A stretch of DNA of 64,000 bases from Acidobacteriota bacterium (GTDB lineage Bacteria > Acidobacteriota > Terriglobia > Acidiferrales > UBA7541). The translations under genes were made by a program, and so were the position numbers. The notes beneath the pieces are model-generated. The model saw only the letters and a program-made list of their open reading frames with translations. It ran no database searches and was not told the DNA's origin. Shown here piece after piece: positions 44,883 to 54,219 of this stretch. The stretch is from NCBI GenBank assembly GCA_003225295.1, contig QHYZ01000055.1, positions 1 to 64,000 on the forward strand, given 5' to 3'. How positions within the stretch are numbered: the stretch's first letter is position 1; each line of letters begins with the position of its first letter.

Positions 44883-46022
44883 ATGAAGAAGTTCGATGTG
44901 GCCATCGCGGGCGGTGGAGTGATTGGGGGGGCCATCGCACTGGAGCTTGCGCGTGCCGGTCTGCGCGTAGCGGTCTTCGACCGGCAACACCCGGGCCGAG
45001 AAGCGTCCTGGGCCAGCGCCGGAATCCTTTCCCCAGCACCGGAGAATCCCGGGATGGTGGTGATGGTGCCGCTGGGGAAGGCCAGCCTCGCACTCTATCC
45101 AGAATTTGTTGCGCAGGTCGAGGAGATTTCCGGAAAGACCACCGGCTTTCGACCGAAGGGGACGCTCGAGGCGTTGTTCTCGCGTGATACGAAAGCGGAG
45201 CTCAGCACGATTATCGCGCTGCATCACGGCCTGGGATTGAGGGCCGAGCCGCTGGGGGCCGAGGATGCCCGCCAGTTTGAACCGGCGCTGAATGAAGAAG
45301 TCGCAGCCGCCGTGCTCAGGCCGGATGAAGCATCGGTTGACAACCGCGCGCTGACGGCTGCCATTTTGGAAGCAGCGCAACGCAGTGGCGCGGAGGTCTT
45401 TTCCGGCAACGGCGCGAAAGCGATGTGGCGCGAGAAGAATCGCTGTGCGGGGTTGGTCCTCGAAAATGAGAGAGTGGCAGCCCAATGGACGATCATCGCG
45501 GCCGGCTGCTTTTCAGTCACGATCGAAGGAATTGCGCCGTACGCGCCGGTGCGGCCCGCGAAGGGCCAGATGGCCGCGCTGCGCGCGGACCATTTGAAGA
45601 TGGAACGCGTGCTCTGGTCCGAGAAGGTCTATCTCGTGCCGCGGAACGACGGGCGAATTGTCGCGGGGGCCACCGTCGAGTACGCCGGTTTCGACAAGCG
45701 AACCACCGCGGGTGGCATCGAGAAAATTCTTTCAGCAGCCATCGAGCTTGCGCCGGGCCTCGCGGAGGCGCGCATCGAAGAAATGTGGGCAGGCCTGCGG
45801 CCCGATTCTCCCGATCACCTTCCCATTCTCGGTCCCACCGACATCGACGGCCTGCTGATAGCCACCGGACACTTCCGCAGCGGAATCCTGCTGACGCCCG
45901 TCACCGCGCGCCTGGTCCGCGAATGGATCATCGAACAGCGCGTGAGCGTGGATTGGGACCGCTTCAGCCCGTTGCGATTTCAGACCGAAAAGACCGATGC
46001 GACAAATACGATGCCTGCTTGA
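44883..46022 (+). CDS. thiO: FAD-dependent glycine oxidase ThiO-like
   Basis: 379 residues. The FAD-binding dinucleotide fold is FDVAIAGGGVIGGAIALELA, followed by REASWASAGILSPA, a ThiO signature. Later come VDNRALTAAILEAAQRSG, GRIVAGATVEYAGFDKRTTA and the C-terminal flavin site LIATGHFRSGILLTPVTAR. The enzyme oxidises glycine to iminoacetate for the thiazole part of thiamine; other amino-acid oxidases share the fold, so the substrate is probable, not proven. No other thi gene is present in the window. It is flanked by a convergent gene 32 nt downstream. Confidence 0.85.
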   Translation: MKKFDVAIAGGGVIGGAIALELARAGLRVAVFDRQHPGREASWASAGILSPAPENPGMVVMVPLGKASLALYPEFVAQVEEISGKTTGFRPKGTLEALFSRDTKAELSTIIALHHGLGLRAEPLGAEDARQFEPALNEEVAAAVLRPDEASVDNRALTAAILEAAQRSGAEVFSGNGAKAMWREKNRCAGLVLENERVAAQWTIIAAGCFSVTIEGIAPYAPVRPAKGQMAALRADHLKMERVLWSEKVYLVPRNDGRIVAGATVEYAGFDKRTTAGGIEKILSAAIELAPGLAEARIEEMWAGLRPDSPDHLPILGPTDIDGLLIATGHFRSGILLTPVTARLVREWIIEQRVSVDWDRFSPLRFQTEKTDATNTMPA

Positions 46023-46054
46023 GACCGAGCGCGACAAGAACCTTTGTCAGCTCC

Positions 46055-46921
46055 CTAAAAATGCAGAAACGGAAGCGGCAGGCCAAGCGGCGTGCGGCTT
46101 CTAGGACGTTCGCGCGCATGGGTCTCCTGTTGAGAATTGACCGGCCACAGTGGTTGAGAAAGTCTCCCTGGATCATTCGCCGGCAAATGATCTACGTCCA
46201 GGATAAGCTCGTGATCGAAGACGACATCCAGCATGGTGCCGCGCGGCAGTTCCGCTTCCGGACCGCGTGTGAGTAAGATGGCTATCAAACCGGCAGCCGC
46301 TCCGACGCCCCCACCAATCAAGGCACCCTTAACCGGAGCGCCGCTGGCTACTGTACCTGCCAGTGTCCCGATGTAGGCGCCACCCGCTGTCGTAGCGAGA
46401 ACGAGCATTTTGTCGCGCCCGGAGCCCGACGGCCCTCTGATCCTGCCCTCGGCATCGACGCCTTCCCGGGCACCGCGGTCCGCGCTGGCTGGCGTGGCCG
46501 CGAGGCTGACGGTGTAGCCATTCGGAAAAGTCATCTGCTCAAGAACGATGCGAAATTCGCCGCGGCCCTTGATGAGACCCGGCCGCTTGAAATCCAGGAT
46601 TCTCCCGCGCACAAACGCACCCATCGGAATAACCGTACGATTGTTCTGTGCGATGGGGTACGCCGTCTCGAAATAAACGGAATCGCCAGCCTTGGCCGTG
46701 CGCGTGTTGAGCCCGTTGCGAAGCAATAGCGGGACTCGCGTGCCCGTGGGAACGGCAATTTGATCGCTATTCCGCGCGGTGGAGTCAGCGGTTGCTTGCG
46801 TTGCGGGCGCTGCTCCTGACCAGGGGCTCGCGGAAGGCTCTTGTGCGAGAAGGTTCGGCGCCGCAGCGGAAGAAACGAGCAGTGTGAAGGTAGAGAGACC
46901 CGTGGAGAGCCGGGAGAACAT
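46055..46921 (-). CDS. Exported TrbI/VirB10-like beta-domain protein, copy 2
   Basis: 288 residues from the ATG behind GAGGTGA. After a signal peptide the protein reads VPTGTRVPLLLRNGLNTRTA, a Gly-stop strand series (GDSVYFETAYPIAQNNRTVI, GRGEFRIVLEQMTFPNGYTV), a glycine-zipper segment (GAYIGTLAGTVASG, GALIGGGVGAAAGLIAIL) and closing strands LPRGTMLDVVFDHELILDVD. This matches copy 3 closely and copy 1 more distantly. Such a split beta domain around a glycine zipper suggests an envelope protein that inserts or oligomerises. Its C-terminal tail is Arg/Pro-rich. Function unknown. Confidence 0.68.
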   Translation of the reverse strand: MFSRLSTGLSTFTLLVSSAAAPNLLAQEPSASPWSGAAPATQATADSTARNSDQIAVPTGTRVPLLLRNGLNTRTAKAGDSVYFETAYPIAQNNRTVIPMGAFVRGRILDFKRPGLIKGRGEFRIVLEQMTFPNGYTVSLAATPASADRGAREGVDAEGRIRGPSGSGRDKMLVLATTAGGAYIGTLAGTVASGAPVKGALIGGGVGAAAGLIAILLTRGPEAELPRGTMLDVVFDHELILDVDHLPANDPGRLSQPLWPVNSQQETHARERPRSRTPLGLPLPFLHF

Positions 46922-47121
46922 GAAAATCACCTCGAGGGGTCTGGCCTGGCCCCTGGAAGTGAAATGCATGACCATCTCCAGACGAGAGGGATAGGGGGAT
47001 GGGCGGCGAGGACTCCGGCCTTTTTGCCTAAGGGTTTTTGATACCAGCAGTTATGGCTCAAAGTACGGAGATTCAGCAGGTGCACATGGTGACCGAACGG
47101 CGTTCCTGCGATGGATGTGGT

Positions 47122-47154
47122 TGTCAGCGACAGGCACCGGTGTCAGCGAGAGGC
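47122..47154 (+). repeat. Two near-identical 14-nt direct repeats
   Basis: TGTCAGCGAcAGGC and TGTCAGCGAgAGGC start 19 nt apart, just downstream of copy 3 and about 200 nt upstream of the copy 2 start. They could be a protein-binding pair on the upstream side of copy 2. Confidence 0.4.
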
Positions 47155-47171
47155 GCCAAGTCCCTCGTGAA

Positions 47172-47972
47172 CTAAGGCTCAGGCTGTTGCGGCCGGACCG
47201 GGGGTTGAATGGCAGGCTGAAATTGCCCGAGATTGCTAAATTGAATCTGGCTGCCGTCGAGAGAAAGATCGTGTTCGAGAACAATGTCCAGCGTGGAGCC
47301 GCGTGGGAGCTCCGCTTCTGGTCCGCGCGTCAAGAGCACAGCGGCTAATCCCGCCGCCGCGCCAATCCCTGCGCCGATACCGAGTCCCTTGACTCCGTGG
47401 GCAATCGCCCCGATCCCCGCTCCGGCCGCCGTGGTCTGCGCGACCGTACCGGCGTCCTTCCCCTTACCACCAGGGCCGTTGACTTTGCCCTCGGGATCCG
47501 TCGTTTCCTTACCGCCGGAATCGGCGCTGCGCGGGGCGGCGTTCAAACTGACGGTGTAACCATTCGGCAGGATCAACGTGTCCAGACGCAGCCGGAATTC
47601 ACCGCGGCCCTTGATGCGCCCGGGCCGCTTCGATTCCAGCAACTCACCGCGAAGATAGGAACCGACTGGGATCACAACGCGATTGCTCTGGGTGATCGGA
47701 AAAGACGTTTGAAGGTAGACCGAGTCTCCCGGCTTGGCGCTGTGCGTGGAGATACCGTTCTGGAGCACGACGCCGACGCGAGTTCCTGCAGGAACGGTGA
47801 TTCTTTCACTGGGGCCAATTTGCTGTGCCGGAGCAGGCTTGGGCGCGGCCAGGGACGGGGCAGCGGTCTGCGGCCCTTCGGGTTGCTGCGCTTTGCAGGA
47901 TGCGCCCGCTGACAGCAACGAGGCAATCAAACAGAAGTAGTGGCGAATCCCTCGACGCAGCTCTGCTTTCAC
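47172..47972 (-). CDS. Exported TrbI/VirB10-like beta-domain protein, copy 3
   Basis: 266 residues from a GTG five nt behind GGAGGGA. Signal peptide (HYFCLIASLLSAGASC), then VPAGTRVGVVLQNGISTHSA, GDSVYLQTSFPITQSNRVVI and GRGEFRLRLDTLILPNGYTV, which align position by position with copy 2. A Gly/Ala zipper (GAGIGAIAHGVKGLGIGAGI, GAAAGLAAVLLTRGPE) is followed by LPRGSTLDIVLEHDLSLDGS. The Cys in GASC might be lipidated, though the lipobox is poor. A perfect 8-bp inverted repeat lies 17 nt upstream of the start codon. Function unknown. Confidence 0.68.
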   Translation of the reverse strand: MKAELRRGIRHYFCLIASLLSAGASCKAQQPEGPQTAAPSLAAPKPAPAQQIGPSERITVPAGTRVGVVLQNGISTHSAKPGDSVYLQTSFPITQSNRVVIPVGSYLRGELLESKRPGRIKGRGEFRLRLDTLILPNGYTVSLNAAPRSADSGGKETTDPEGKVNGPGGKGKDAGTVAQTTAAGAGIGAIAHGVKGLGIGAGIGAAAGLAAVLLTRGPEAELPRGSTLDIVLEHDLSLDGSQIQFSNLGQFQPAIQPPVRPQQPEP

Positions 47973-47989
47973 GGCATCCCTCCGCAACG

Positions 47990-48008
47990 CTTGATGCGAT
48001 GCATCAAG
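47990..48008 (-). promoter_or_regulatory. Perfect inverted repeat upstream of the copy 3 TrbI-like gene
   Basis: CTTGATGC-GAT-GCATCAAG, 8-bp arms with 3-nt spacer, placed between a possible -10 (TATACT, 48028-48033 on the minus strand) and the ribosome binding site. It could be a dimeric repressor site or an RNA hairpin near the start codon. Confidence 0.5.
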
Positions 48009-48254
48009 AGGCGATCTTGGATGCCTGAGTATACTGCGAGCTGAGCCGCAAGTCGTCAGCAGGCGAGAGACGGAACCGTGGTTTGCAGTCGCGCAATTCA
48101 GTGCGAGTTCCCGCTGCTGGCACGGGCCGGGACGCAGCTGGGAGGTCGGTGAACCGAATCCATTGCTGCGCGGGAGGTCAGGTGGCGGGACGGCATGGCG
48201 GTTTGACCTGTGGGAGGGCGAAGACTACGCTGGAAACAGAGTGAGGAGAATCGC

Positions 48255-48455
48255 ATGGCGAAGCTGGCGTTGATTTACGGGATGAGGTTGCTACCCGAGG
48301 AAGAGCTCGGCGAAGTCAAGGATGCGACGGTGGTGTTGAAGAATGGCCGCACGGCACGCGTGACCATGCACTTAATCGAAGGCAGCAAGGAAGAGATCGA
48401 GAACACTTTTCGCCAGTCCATCGAAGCTTTCTTTGAGATGTATCCGGAAATTTGA
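48255..48455 (+). CDS. 66-residue protein of unknown function
   Basis: MAKLALIYGMRLLPEEELGE starts behind GGAG. The sequence alternates strands and charged helices (EVKDATVVLKNGRTARVTMH, EEIENTFRQSIEAFFEMYPE), like a small alpha/beta domain, and is not rich in codons of a neighbouring frame. A weak promoter pair, TTGACC (48203-48208) and TACGCT (48226-48231) with 17-nt spacing, sits upstream. No family was recognised; it stands alone. Confidence 0.6.
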   Translation: MAKLALIYGMRLLPEEELGEVKDATVVLKNGRTARVTMHLIEGSKEEIENTFRQSIEAFFEMYPEI

Positions 48456-48867
48456 GTACCACTCAGCCTTAAGCAGTTAGTTGCTTTAGGGGGCGAAGAT
48501 CCGAATACGAGGTAGCCCGATCCATTGAGCCTCGTGAGACGTAGCCTGTGGGTTGGTTCAATCCGTTTCCTGAGAGAAGGACTAAACGAAAGCGCACCTG
48601 CTCGAAGCTAAAGCGAACCTTCTGCGTGTGCGCCAGGACATCCCGTGGCCGATGCGGAACTCTCCGCTGTGGAAGATGACGCGCTGTAGGTCCCGCGGGC
48701 GTCGGCACGTCGATCAGCTTTGCTAACGACTTTTCGTACGCAGCAAGTTCAACTTATGGCCGGACGTTTGGTGCAACTGGAAGAAATGCGTGCCGGAGAA
48801 AGGCGCACTACCGAACTCGGGAGATCGACGCGACAGTGATCATTCATTGCGGTTGCCTGCGACCTTC
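48456..48867 (+). other. Intergenic region downstream of the ADOP operon
   Basis: 412 nt between the 66-residue gene and the end of the second ADOP gene. A GGTTCAATCC string resembles a tRNA T-arm, but no acceptor or anticodon stem can be built around it. No gene, repeat or terminator was recognised. Confidence 0.4.
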
Positions 48868-51564
48868 TCAATCATAACGCAGCGCGACCATGGGATCGAC
48901 ATGCATCGCCCTCCGCGCCGGTGCCCACGACGCGGCAAGCACGACATTCGTCAGCAGCGCGGCCGCAGCTAAATACGTAAGACTATCCGTTCGGGAGACG
49001 CCGTAGAGAAAGATTCCCGATCCGCTCCAGCCGATGCCTTCGGTTGGGAAAAAACGCGTGATTGCAAATGCGCAGAACGTACCCACGGCCAGGCCCGCGA
49101 ACGCGACCCTCAGAGATTCACGAAAGACTAAGCCTGCGATTTCTTGGCGGGCCGCTCCGAGCGCGACACGAATGCCGATCTCTCGCGTGCGCTCGGCGAC
49201 GGAATACGAGGTCACCCCAAAAACGCCGACGACCACTAACATCATGGCCAATCCGCCGAATGAAGCCAAAAGCGTGATGATGGGTCGGCGCAGGGTGAGG
49301 GACTCGGAATCGTGGATCTGCTGCGGCATGCTGCCCATAGCCCAGTAAAGCTGGGGATCCAGGGAGCCAAGCTGCTTGCCGAAGGCTGCTGCAACGTTGC
49401 CCATGTCGCTCGCGGCCCGAACCCGGATGGCGATGCTCCATCGTCCCGGTAACGTTTGCGCAACCGGGAAATAGGCAAGCGGCCTCAAATCTTCCTCTGG
49501 GTTGCGCTGCCGGAAATCGGAAACCACACCCACGATCTCTTTCCATGCCGCGGGAGAATCCACAAACGCAATGCGAGAGCCAATGGGATTCGCTCCTGGA
49601 AAATACTGCTTCGCGAAAGTTTGATTGACGATGGCAACTGGACTGGCTTCTCGATTGTCTGTTTCACGGAGAGCACGTCCGGCAAGCATTGGTATTTTCA
49701 AAGTTGAGAAATATTCGGGACTTACCGAGACAAAATAGACTGTTTCATTCATGGCCGCCGGCTGGGAGGAAGCTGTCCAAATGTTGAGTTGCGCGCTGTC
49801 CGCCCCATCCATTGGGAGCGAGTCGGTGATACCAGCTGATATCACACCTGGCATGCAGCCCACTCGCTCCACTGCTTCGTGCAACAAGCGGGCTCGATCC
49901 GATGGGGCGGTGTGACGCGTAGCGGGCAACCGGAGCGTGGCGGTCAAAACGTTGCGCGGGTCGTATCCCATCGGTGAGGATTCCACGTACAGAAAACTGC
50001 GTAGCAACAATCCGAAGCCCACGAGCAGCACCATGCCCAGCGCAACCTGGGCTCCGATCAAGACTTCTCGCATGCGGCGCGGGTGCGACCCGCCCGCCGC
50101 GTTGGGAGCTGCATCTTTCAAACTTTCAATTGGATTCACGGCGGTGGCCTGCAACGCGGGAATCATTCCAAAGACCAGGGCGCTCACAAGTGAAACTCCC
50201 AGACTGACCAGGAAAACGCGCGTATCCACTTGCAAATACGCGCCAGGAAGCATGCCGGACGCCACTTTGGTGATGATCTCCTCGCACCATCGCGTCACGA
50301 CGATGGCGACGCTCCCGCCGCAAAGGAACAGCAGCGCGCTTTCGGTCAGAAGCTGCCGAATCATTCGTCTGCGCGAGCAGCCCAGAGCCGCGCGCACCGC
50401 GACTTCTCTGTGACGCTTCACACCGCGAGCCAGAAGCAAACTCGCGACGTTGGCGCAGGCGATCAGAAGCACAACTCCCGCCGCGACCGCCGTCATCCAC
50501 AAACCGCGCCGGGCATTTTGCACTGTCGGCCCGGCGTGCTGGCGCATTTCTTCAAAGTCTTCCACCACGAAGCGATCAGCCTTATCGGCAGGAGAACCCG
50601 GATTTTTGAATTGGCTAGCGATGACTTCGGCTTCCGAACGCGCTTGCCCCAGCGTCGCGCCAGGCCTCAAGCGCGCGATGATTTGGACTCTCATTTTTCC
50701 TGCTCTGACATTTCCTTGGCTTGCGTAAGAGTCCAGAACCAAAGGAGCAAAGATCTCAAGCTCTTGGTAATAAGGTCCCAAGGATTGCGGCAGTACGCCA
50801 ATAACCGTAACTGGACGGCGATTCAGAACAATTTGCTTTCCTGCAACCTGCGGGTCGGCGTGAAATCGAGTGTGCCAGCAGTCGTAGGAAAGCATCACCA
50901 CCGCGTCTTGGCCGGCGATCTGTTCTTCCTCTCGAAAGTCGCGGCCCAGCAATGGCTGAACGCCGAGCGTGGATAGCCAGTTCGAAGTTACCAGGAATCC
51001 CGGAAGGTTTTGCGAGACGGAGTCATCGGCATCGTAAAAATAGTCCGCCCATCCGGCGGCGGCAACTTGCTCGAATGACGAGCTCTCTTTCCGCACTGCC
51101 AGATACTGCATTGGAGTGGGCGTGTGCCAGTCGTGGTCGGGCTCGACCGTCCAGATGTGGACCAGGCGGTCCGGTTCGCGGAAAGGTAAGCCGCGCAAGA
51201 ACGCGGAGTCCACAAGCCCGAAGATCGCCGCGTTCGCCCCCATGCCAAGCGCGAGTGTGACAACCGCTACGACAGTAAAGCCCGGATTCTTCTGCAGCGT
51301 GCGCAGCCCATAGCGCACATCTTGGATGAGGCTTTCGAGAATGTTCACACCACGAGCTTCCCGGCACTCTTCTTTGGCTCGCTCGATGCCGCCAAACTCA
51401 ATCCGCGCCTGCCTCATCGCTTCCTTGTGCGGCACTCCGCCGCGCACCAAATCCTCAGCATACGCCTCCACGTGAAAGCGCAGTTCCGCATCCATTTCGC
51501 TCTCCATCCGGGAGTGCTTCAGCGTCGCGCGCAACCAGGAGCGCAGGCGAGTCCAAAGATTCAT
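48868..51564 (-). CDS. ADOP-family permease (MacB-like, FtsX domains), second of tandem pair
   Basis: 898 residues. The N-terminal 80 residues form the ADOP prefix (MNLWTRLRSWLRATLKHSRM, DAELRFHVEAYAEDLVRGG). Then comes a MacB-like periplasmic core (FTVVAVVTLALGMGANAAIF, DPDHDW segment) and two FtsX-type permease modules, the first near residues 360-500 (GVVLLIACANVASLLLARGV) and the second near the C-terminus (AERTREIGIRVALGAARQEI, YLAAAALLTNVVLAASWAPA). About eight to ten membrane helices are expected. ADOP proteins occur in many copies in acidobacteria without an adjacent ATPase; cargo and partner are not known. It starts six nt after the first copy's stop codon. Confidence 0.9.
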   Translation of the reverse strand: MNLWTRLRSWLRATLKHSRMESEMDAELRFHVEAYAEDLVRGGVPHKEAMRQARIEFGGIERAKEECREARGVNILESLIQDVRYGLRTLQKNPGFTVVAVVTLALGMGANAAIFGLVDSAFLRGLPFREPDRLVHIWTVEPDHDWHTPTPMQYLAVRKESSSFEQVAAAGWADYFYDADDSVSQNLPGFLVTSNWLSTLGVQPLLGRDFREEEQIAGQDAVVMLSYDCWHTRFHADPQVAGKQIVLNRRPVTVIGVLPQSLGPYYQELEIFAPLVLDSYASQGNVRAGKMRVQIIARLRPGATLGQARSEAEVIASQFKNPGSPADKADRFVVEDFEEMRQHAGPTVQNARRGLWMTAVAAGVVLLIACANVASLLLARGVKRHREVAVRAALGCSRRRMIRQLLTESALLFLCGGSVAIVVTRWCEEIITKVASGMLPGAYLQVDTRVFLVSLGVSLVSALVFGMIPALQATAVNPIESLKDAAPNAAGGSHPRRMREVLIGAQVALGMVLLVGFGLLLRSFLYVESSPMGYDPRNVLTATLRLPATRHTAPSDRARLLHEAVERVGCMPGVISAGITDSLPMDGADSAQLNIWTASSQPAAMNETVYFVSVSPEYFSTLKIPMLAGRALRETDNREASPVAIVNQTFAKQYFPGANPIGSRIAFVDSPAAWKEIVGVVSDFRQRNPEEDLRPLAYFPVAQTLPGRWSIAIRVRAASDMGNVAAAFGKQLGSLDPQLYWAMGSMPQQIHDSESLTLRRPIITLLASFGGLAMMLVVVGVFGVTSYSVAERTREIGIRVALGAARQEIAGLVFRESLRVAFAGLAVGTFCAFAITRFFPTEGIGWSGSGIFLYGVSRTDSLTYLAAAALLTNVVLAASWAPARRAMHVDPMVALRYD

Positions 51565-51570
51565 GGTTCC

Positions 51571-54219
51571 TCATTCATAGCGCAAAGCGATCACGGGATC
51601 GACGCGAGTTGCCCGGCGCGCCGGCATATACGCAGCGCCCGCGGTAACGGCCATCATCACGGTCATCGCAAGCAAAAGGGTCTTCAGGTCAGTGGTGGTT
51701 ACACCAAAAAGGAGGCTGGACAAGAATTGTGTCAGGTTTAGGGCCGCGATAAGTCCGATGGCCATTCCCATCAAAGCCAGGAATGCGGTTTGCCCCACCA
51801 CACTTTTCAAAATGTCTCGGTGACGAGCTCCGAGCGCGATACGCACCCCGATTTCGTGAGTTCGCAGGATAACCGTGTAGGAGATCAGACTATAGATCCC
51901 GAAAGAGGCCAGCAGGACCGCCACACCGGCAAACAGCATCAGGAGCAACATACTAGACCGACGCAGAGCAATTGAATCGGTCGCCCAAGCGTCCATGGAG
52001 CGAAGAGAATTGATTGGCTGATCTTTGTCTACAGACTGCACGGCCTGACGAATCGCGCCGGCTAGTCGTTCAGGATCGAGGGATGTGCGGATGACTAGAC
52101 CAAAAAATGGCCAGTACGTCTGATACGCTGGTCGGTAGATTTCAATGGGAGGCTCTGAGGCGAGCCCCGCATGTCGGACGTCGCCGACTACACCGATGAT
52201 TTCCGTTAGCAATGGAATGGCAGTGTCTGGTACGAGAATATGCTGACCAATAGGGTTTGAATGGGGCCACAAGAGACGAGCCAGCTTCTGGTTGACAATG
52301 GCCACCGGCGGAGAACCTACTCGTTCGCGGTCGTCGAAGAATCTTCCTTCGCGCAATGGTATGCGCATGGCTCGGAAATAATCTGGCGTCACCACGCGGA
52401 ATTGGGCAACATTTTGCTGCCCGGAATCATCGGGCATGCCCGGCACGGTAATCGGCCGCCGCGCATCCATTCCTGACAATGGCAGCGTATTGATGCCGCC
52501 TGCTGACTCCACGCCGGGCAGTACCCGGATACGAGCTAACACTTGTTCAAGGAACGAGCCCGTCTTGCTCACATTTGGATATCGCTTGGGAGGAAGAGAG
52601 AACACACAGGTTAGAAGATGATCGGTTTCAAAACCCAAAGACCGAGCTTGCAAGCGCAGGAAGGTGCGAATCAGCAAGCCCGAACCAACCAACAGGAGCA
52701 AAGATAAAGCCACTTGGCCGACGATCAGGACGCGCCGAATGCGGAGAGCACTCTTACGCTCAATGGTCGCTCGGCTACTGATGTTCAGAGTCTCCGATGA
52801 CGGACTTGGGTTGTGGAAAGCGGGTATCGCGCCAAAGATCAGACTGGTCATCGCGGTGATTGCCAGAGTGAGGAGAAGAACCGGCCAGTTCATCCAACCG
52901 CTGGCGCGTGCGGGCAGCGGCAAATTCGCAAGCTGTGCCTTGAACATCAGTGGCAGCACTTGCACGCCCCACCATGCCAGCAGGACGCCCGCTCCGGTCC
53001 CCATAACGGCTAGAGTCAGGCCTTGTATCAGGAACTGTCTGAAAAGCCGGCCCCTGCTCGCGCCCAATGCCAGCCGAATGGCCACTTCGCGTTCTTGCGT
53101 GCCCGCGCGCGCGAGCAACATATTTCCAACATTGGCGCAGGCCATGATCAACATGAACAGCACGGACACTTGGAGGACCCACAGTGCCGGTCGCACGTTT
53201 CCCGTATAGGTGTCGCGAATCGGTTTGAGCTGGATACCCCAGTGCTGGTTTGTTTGTGGATGCCGGCGTGCGTTGTCTTGGGCTAGAGATTCGAGTTCCT
53301 GCTGAGCCTGGGCAAGGCTTACACCTGATCTGAGTTTCGCAATCACTTGAAAGACGTGCAGTCCGCGGTTCTCAAGAAGCTCGACGGGAAATGGAAGAGG
53401 AGTCCAAATATCTGTGCTGGCGGACGGATGCCCGAAATCGGATGGCATTACTCCAATCACTATATAGTGGCCACCATCGAGCTGAATCGTGCGCCCGATT
53501 ACATCTTCATCAGAGGCAAACCGGTTTCGCCAGAACTGGTAGCTAAGGACAACCACGTGATCTCGACCCTGGGTTCCTTCTTCAGGTAGAAACGTGCGGC
53601 CCAGCAGAGGGCGCGCGCCTAAAAGGGAAAAGAAATTCGCCGAGAATTGATAGCCCATGACCGATTGAGAATCCCCGGGGCCAGTCAAGGTATAGGCGGC
53701 ATCCCAGGAAAAGGCCAAGTCATCGAACACGCGATTCCGTGTTTTCCAATCGTTGAAGTCAGCGACAGTCGCCTTGTCCAGTTGCTGCCGTTGCACATTT
53801 TCTTGCCACACAGTGACGAGTCGGTCTGGATCGCGGTAGGGGAGGGGACGAAGAAGAACAGTATGCAGAATGCTGAAGACCGCTGTATTCGCTCCCGTGC
53901 CTAGCGCCAGAGCGATGACGACGGCAAGGGTGAAACCGGAGTTTCTCCGAATCTGCCGAACACTGAAACGCATGTCCTCGATCAGTGAGTCGACAAGGCT
54001 CACACGGCGTTCGTTCCGGCACTCCTCTTTGGCTCGCTCGATTCCCCCAAACGCAATCCGCGCCCGCCGCATCGCCTCTTGCCGAGAGAGGCCGCCGCGC
54101 ACCAAATCCTCCGCAAATGCCTCGATGTGAAATCGCAGTTCCGCATCCATCTCGCTTTCCATCCGCGAGCGCCGCAGCATGGTCTGCACCCAGGATCGAA
54201 GGCGGCTCCACAGAGTCAT
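51571..54219 (-). CDS. ADOP-family permease (MacB-like, FtsX domains), first of tandem pair
   Basis: 882 residues with the same architecture as the next gene: prefix MTLWSRLRSWVQTMLRRSRM and DAELRFHIEAFAEDLVRGGL, a first helix FTLAVVIALALGTGANTAVF, MacB-like periplasmic domain, then FtsX modules (VLFMLIMACANVGNMLLARA; VILRTHEIGVRIALGARHRD) and the final LRYE typical of the family. Its ATG overlaps the stop codon of the PadR gene, so expression is tied to that regulator. Whether it needs an ATPase encoded elsewhere or acts alone cannot be read from the sequence. Confidence 0.9.
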   Translation of the reverse strand: MTLWSRLRSWVQTMLRRSRMESEMDAELRFHIEAFAEDLVRGGLSRQEAMRRARIAFGGIERAKEECRNERRVSLVDSLIEDMRFSVRQIRRNSGFTLAVVIALALGTGANTAVFSILHTVLLRPLPYRDPDRLVTVWQENVQRQQLDKATVADFNDWKTRNRVFDDLAFSWDAAYTLTGPGDSQSVMGYQFSANFFSLLGARPLLGRTFLPEEGTQGRDHVVVLSYQFWRNRFASDEDVIGRTIQLDGGHYIVIGVMPSDFGHPSASTDIWTPLPFPVELLENRGLHVFQVIAKLRSGVSLAQAQQELESLAQDNARRHPQTNQHWGIQLKPIRDTYTGNVRPALWVLQVSVLFMLIMACANVGNMLLARAGTQEREVAIRLALGASRGRLFRQFLIQGLTLAVMGTGAGVLLAWWGVQVLPLMFKAQLANLPLPARASGWMNWPVLLLTLAITAMTSLIFGAIPAFHNPSPSSETLNISSRATIERKSALRIRRVLIVGQVALSLLLLVGSGLLIRTFLRLQARSLGFETDHLLTCVFSLPPKRYPNVSKTGSFLEQVLARIRVLPGVESAGGINTLPLSGMDARRPITVPGMPDDSGQQNVAQFRVVTPDYFRAMRIPLREGRFFDDRERVGSPPVAIVNQKLARLLWPHSNPIGQHILVPDTAIPLLTEIIGVVGDVRHAGLASEPPIEIYRPAYQTYWPFFGLVIRTSLDPERLAGAIRQAVQSVDKDQPINSLRSMDAWATDSIALRRSSMLLLMLFAGVAVLLASFGIYSLISYTVILRTHEIGVRIALGARHRDILKSVVGQTAFLALMGMAIGLIAALNLTQFLSSLLFGVTTTDLKTLLLAMTVMMAVTAGAAYMPARRATRVDPVIALRYE

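Noticed and set aside
45485-46276. A 263-codon plus-strand frame
   Set aside because: Arg-rich frame-shifted shadow of thiO that runs into the antisense of the next gene.
48530-48560. tRNA-like T-arm string GGTTCAATCC
   Set aside because: No acceptor, D-arm or anticodon stem can be formed around it.
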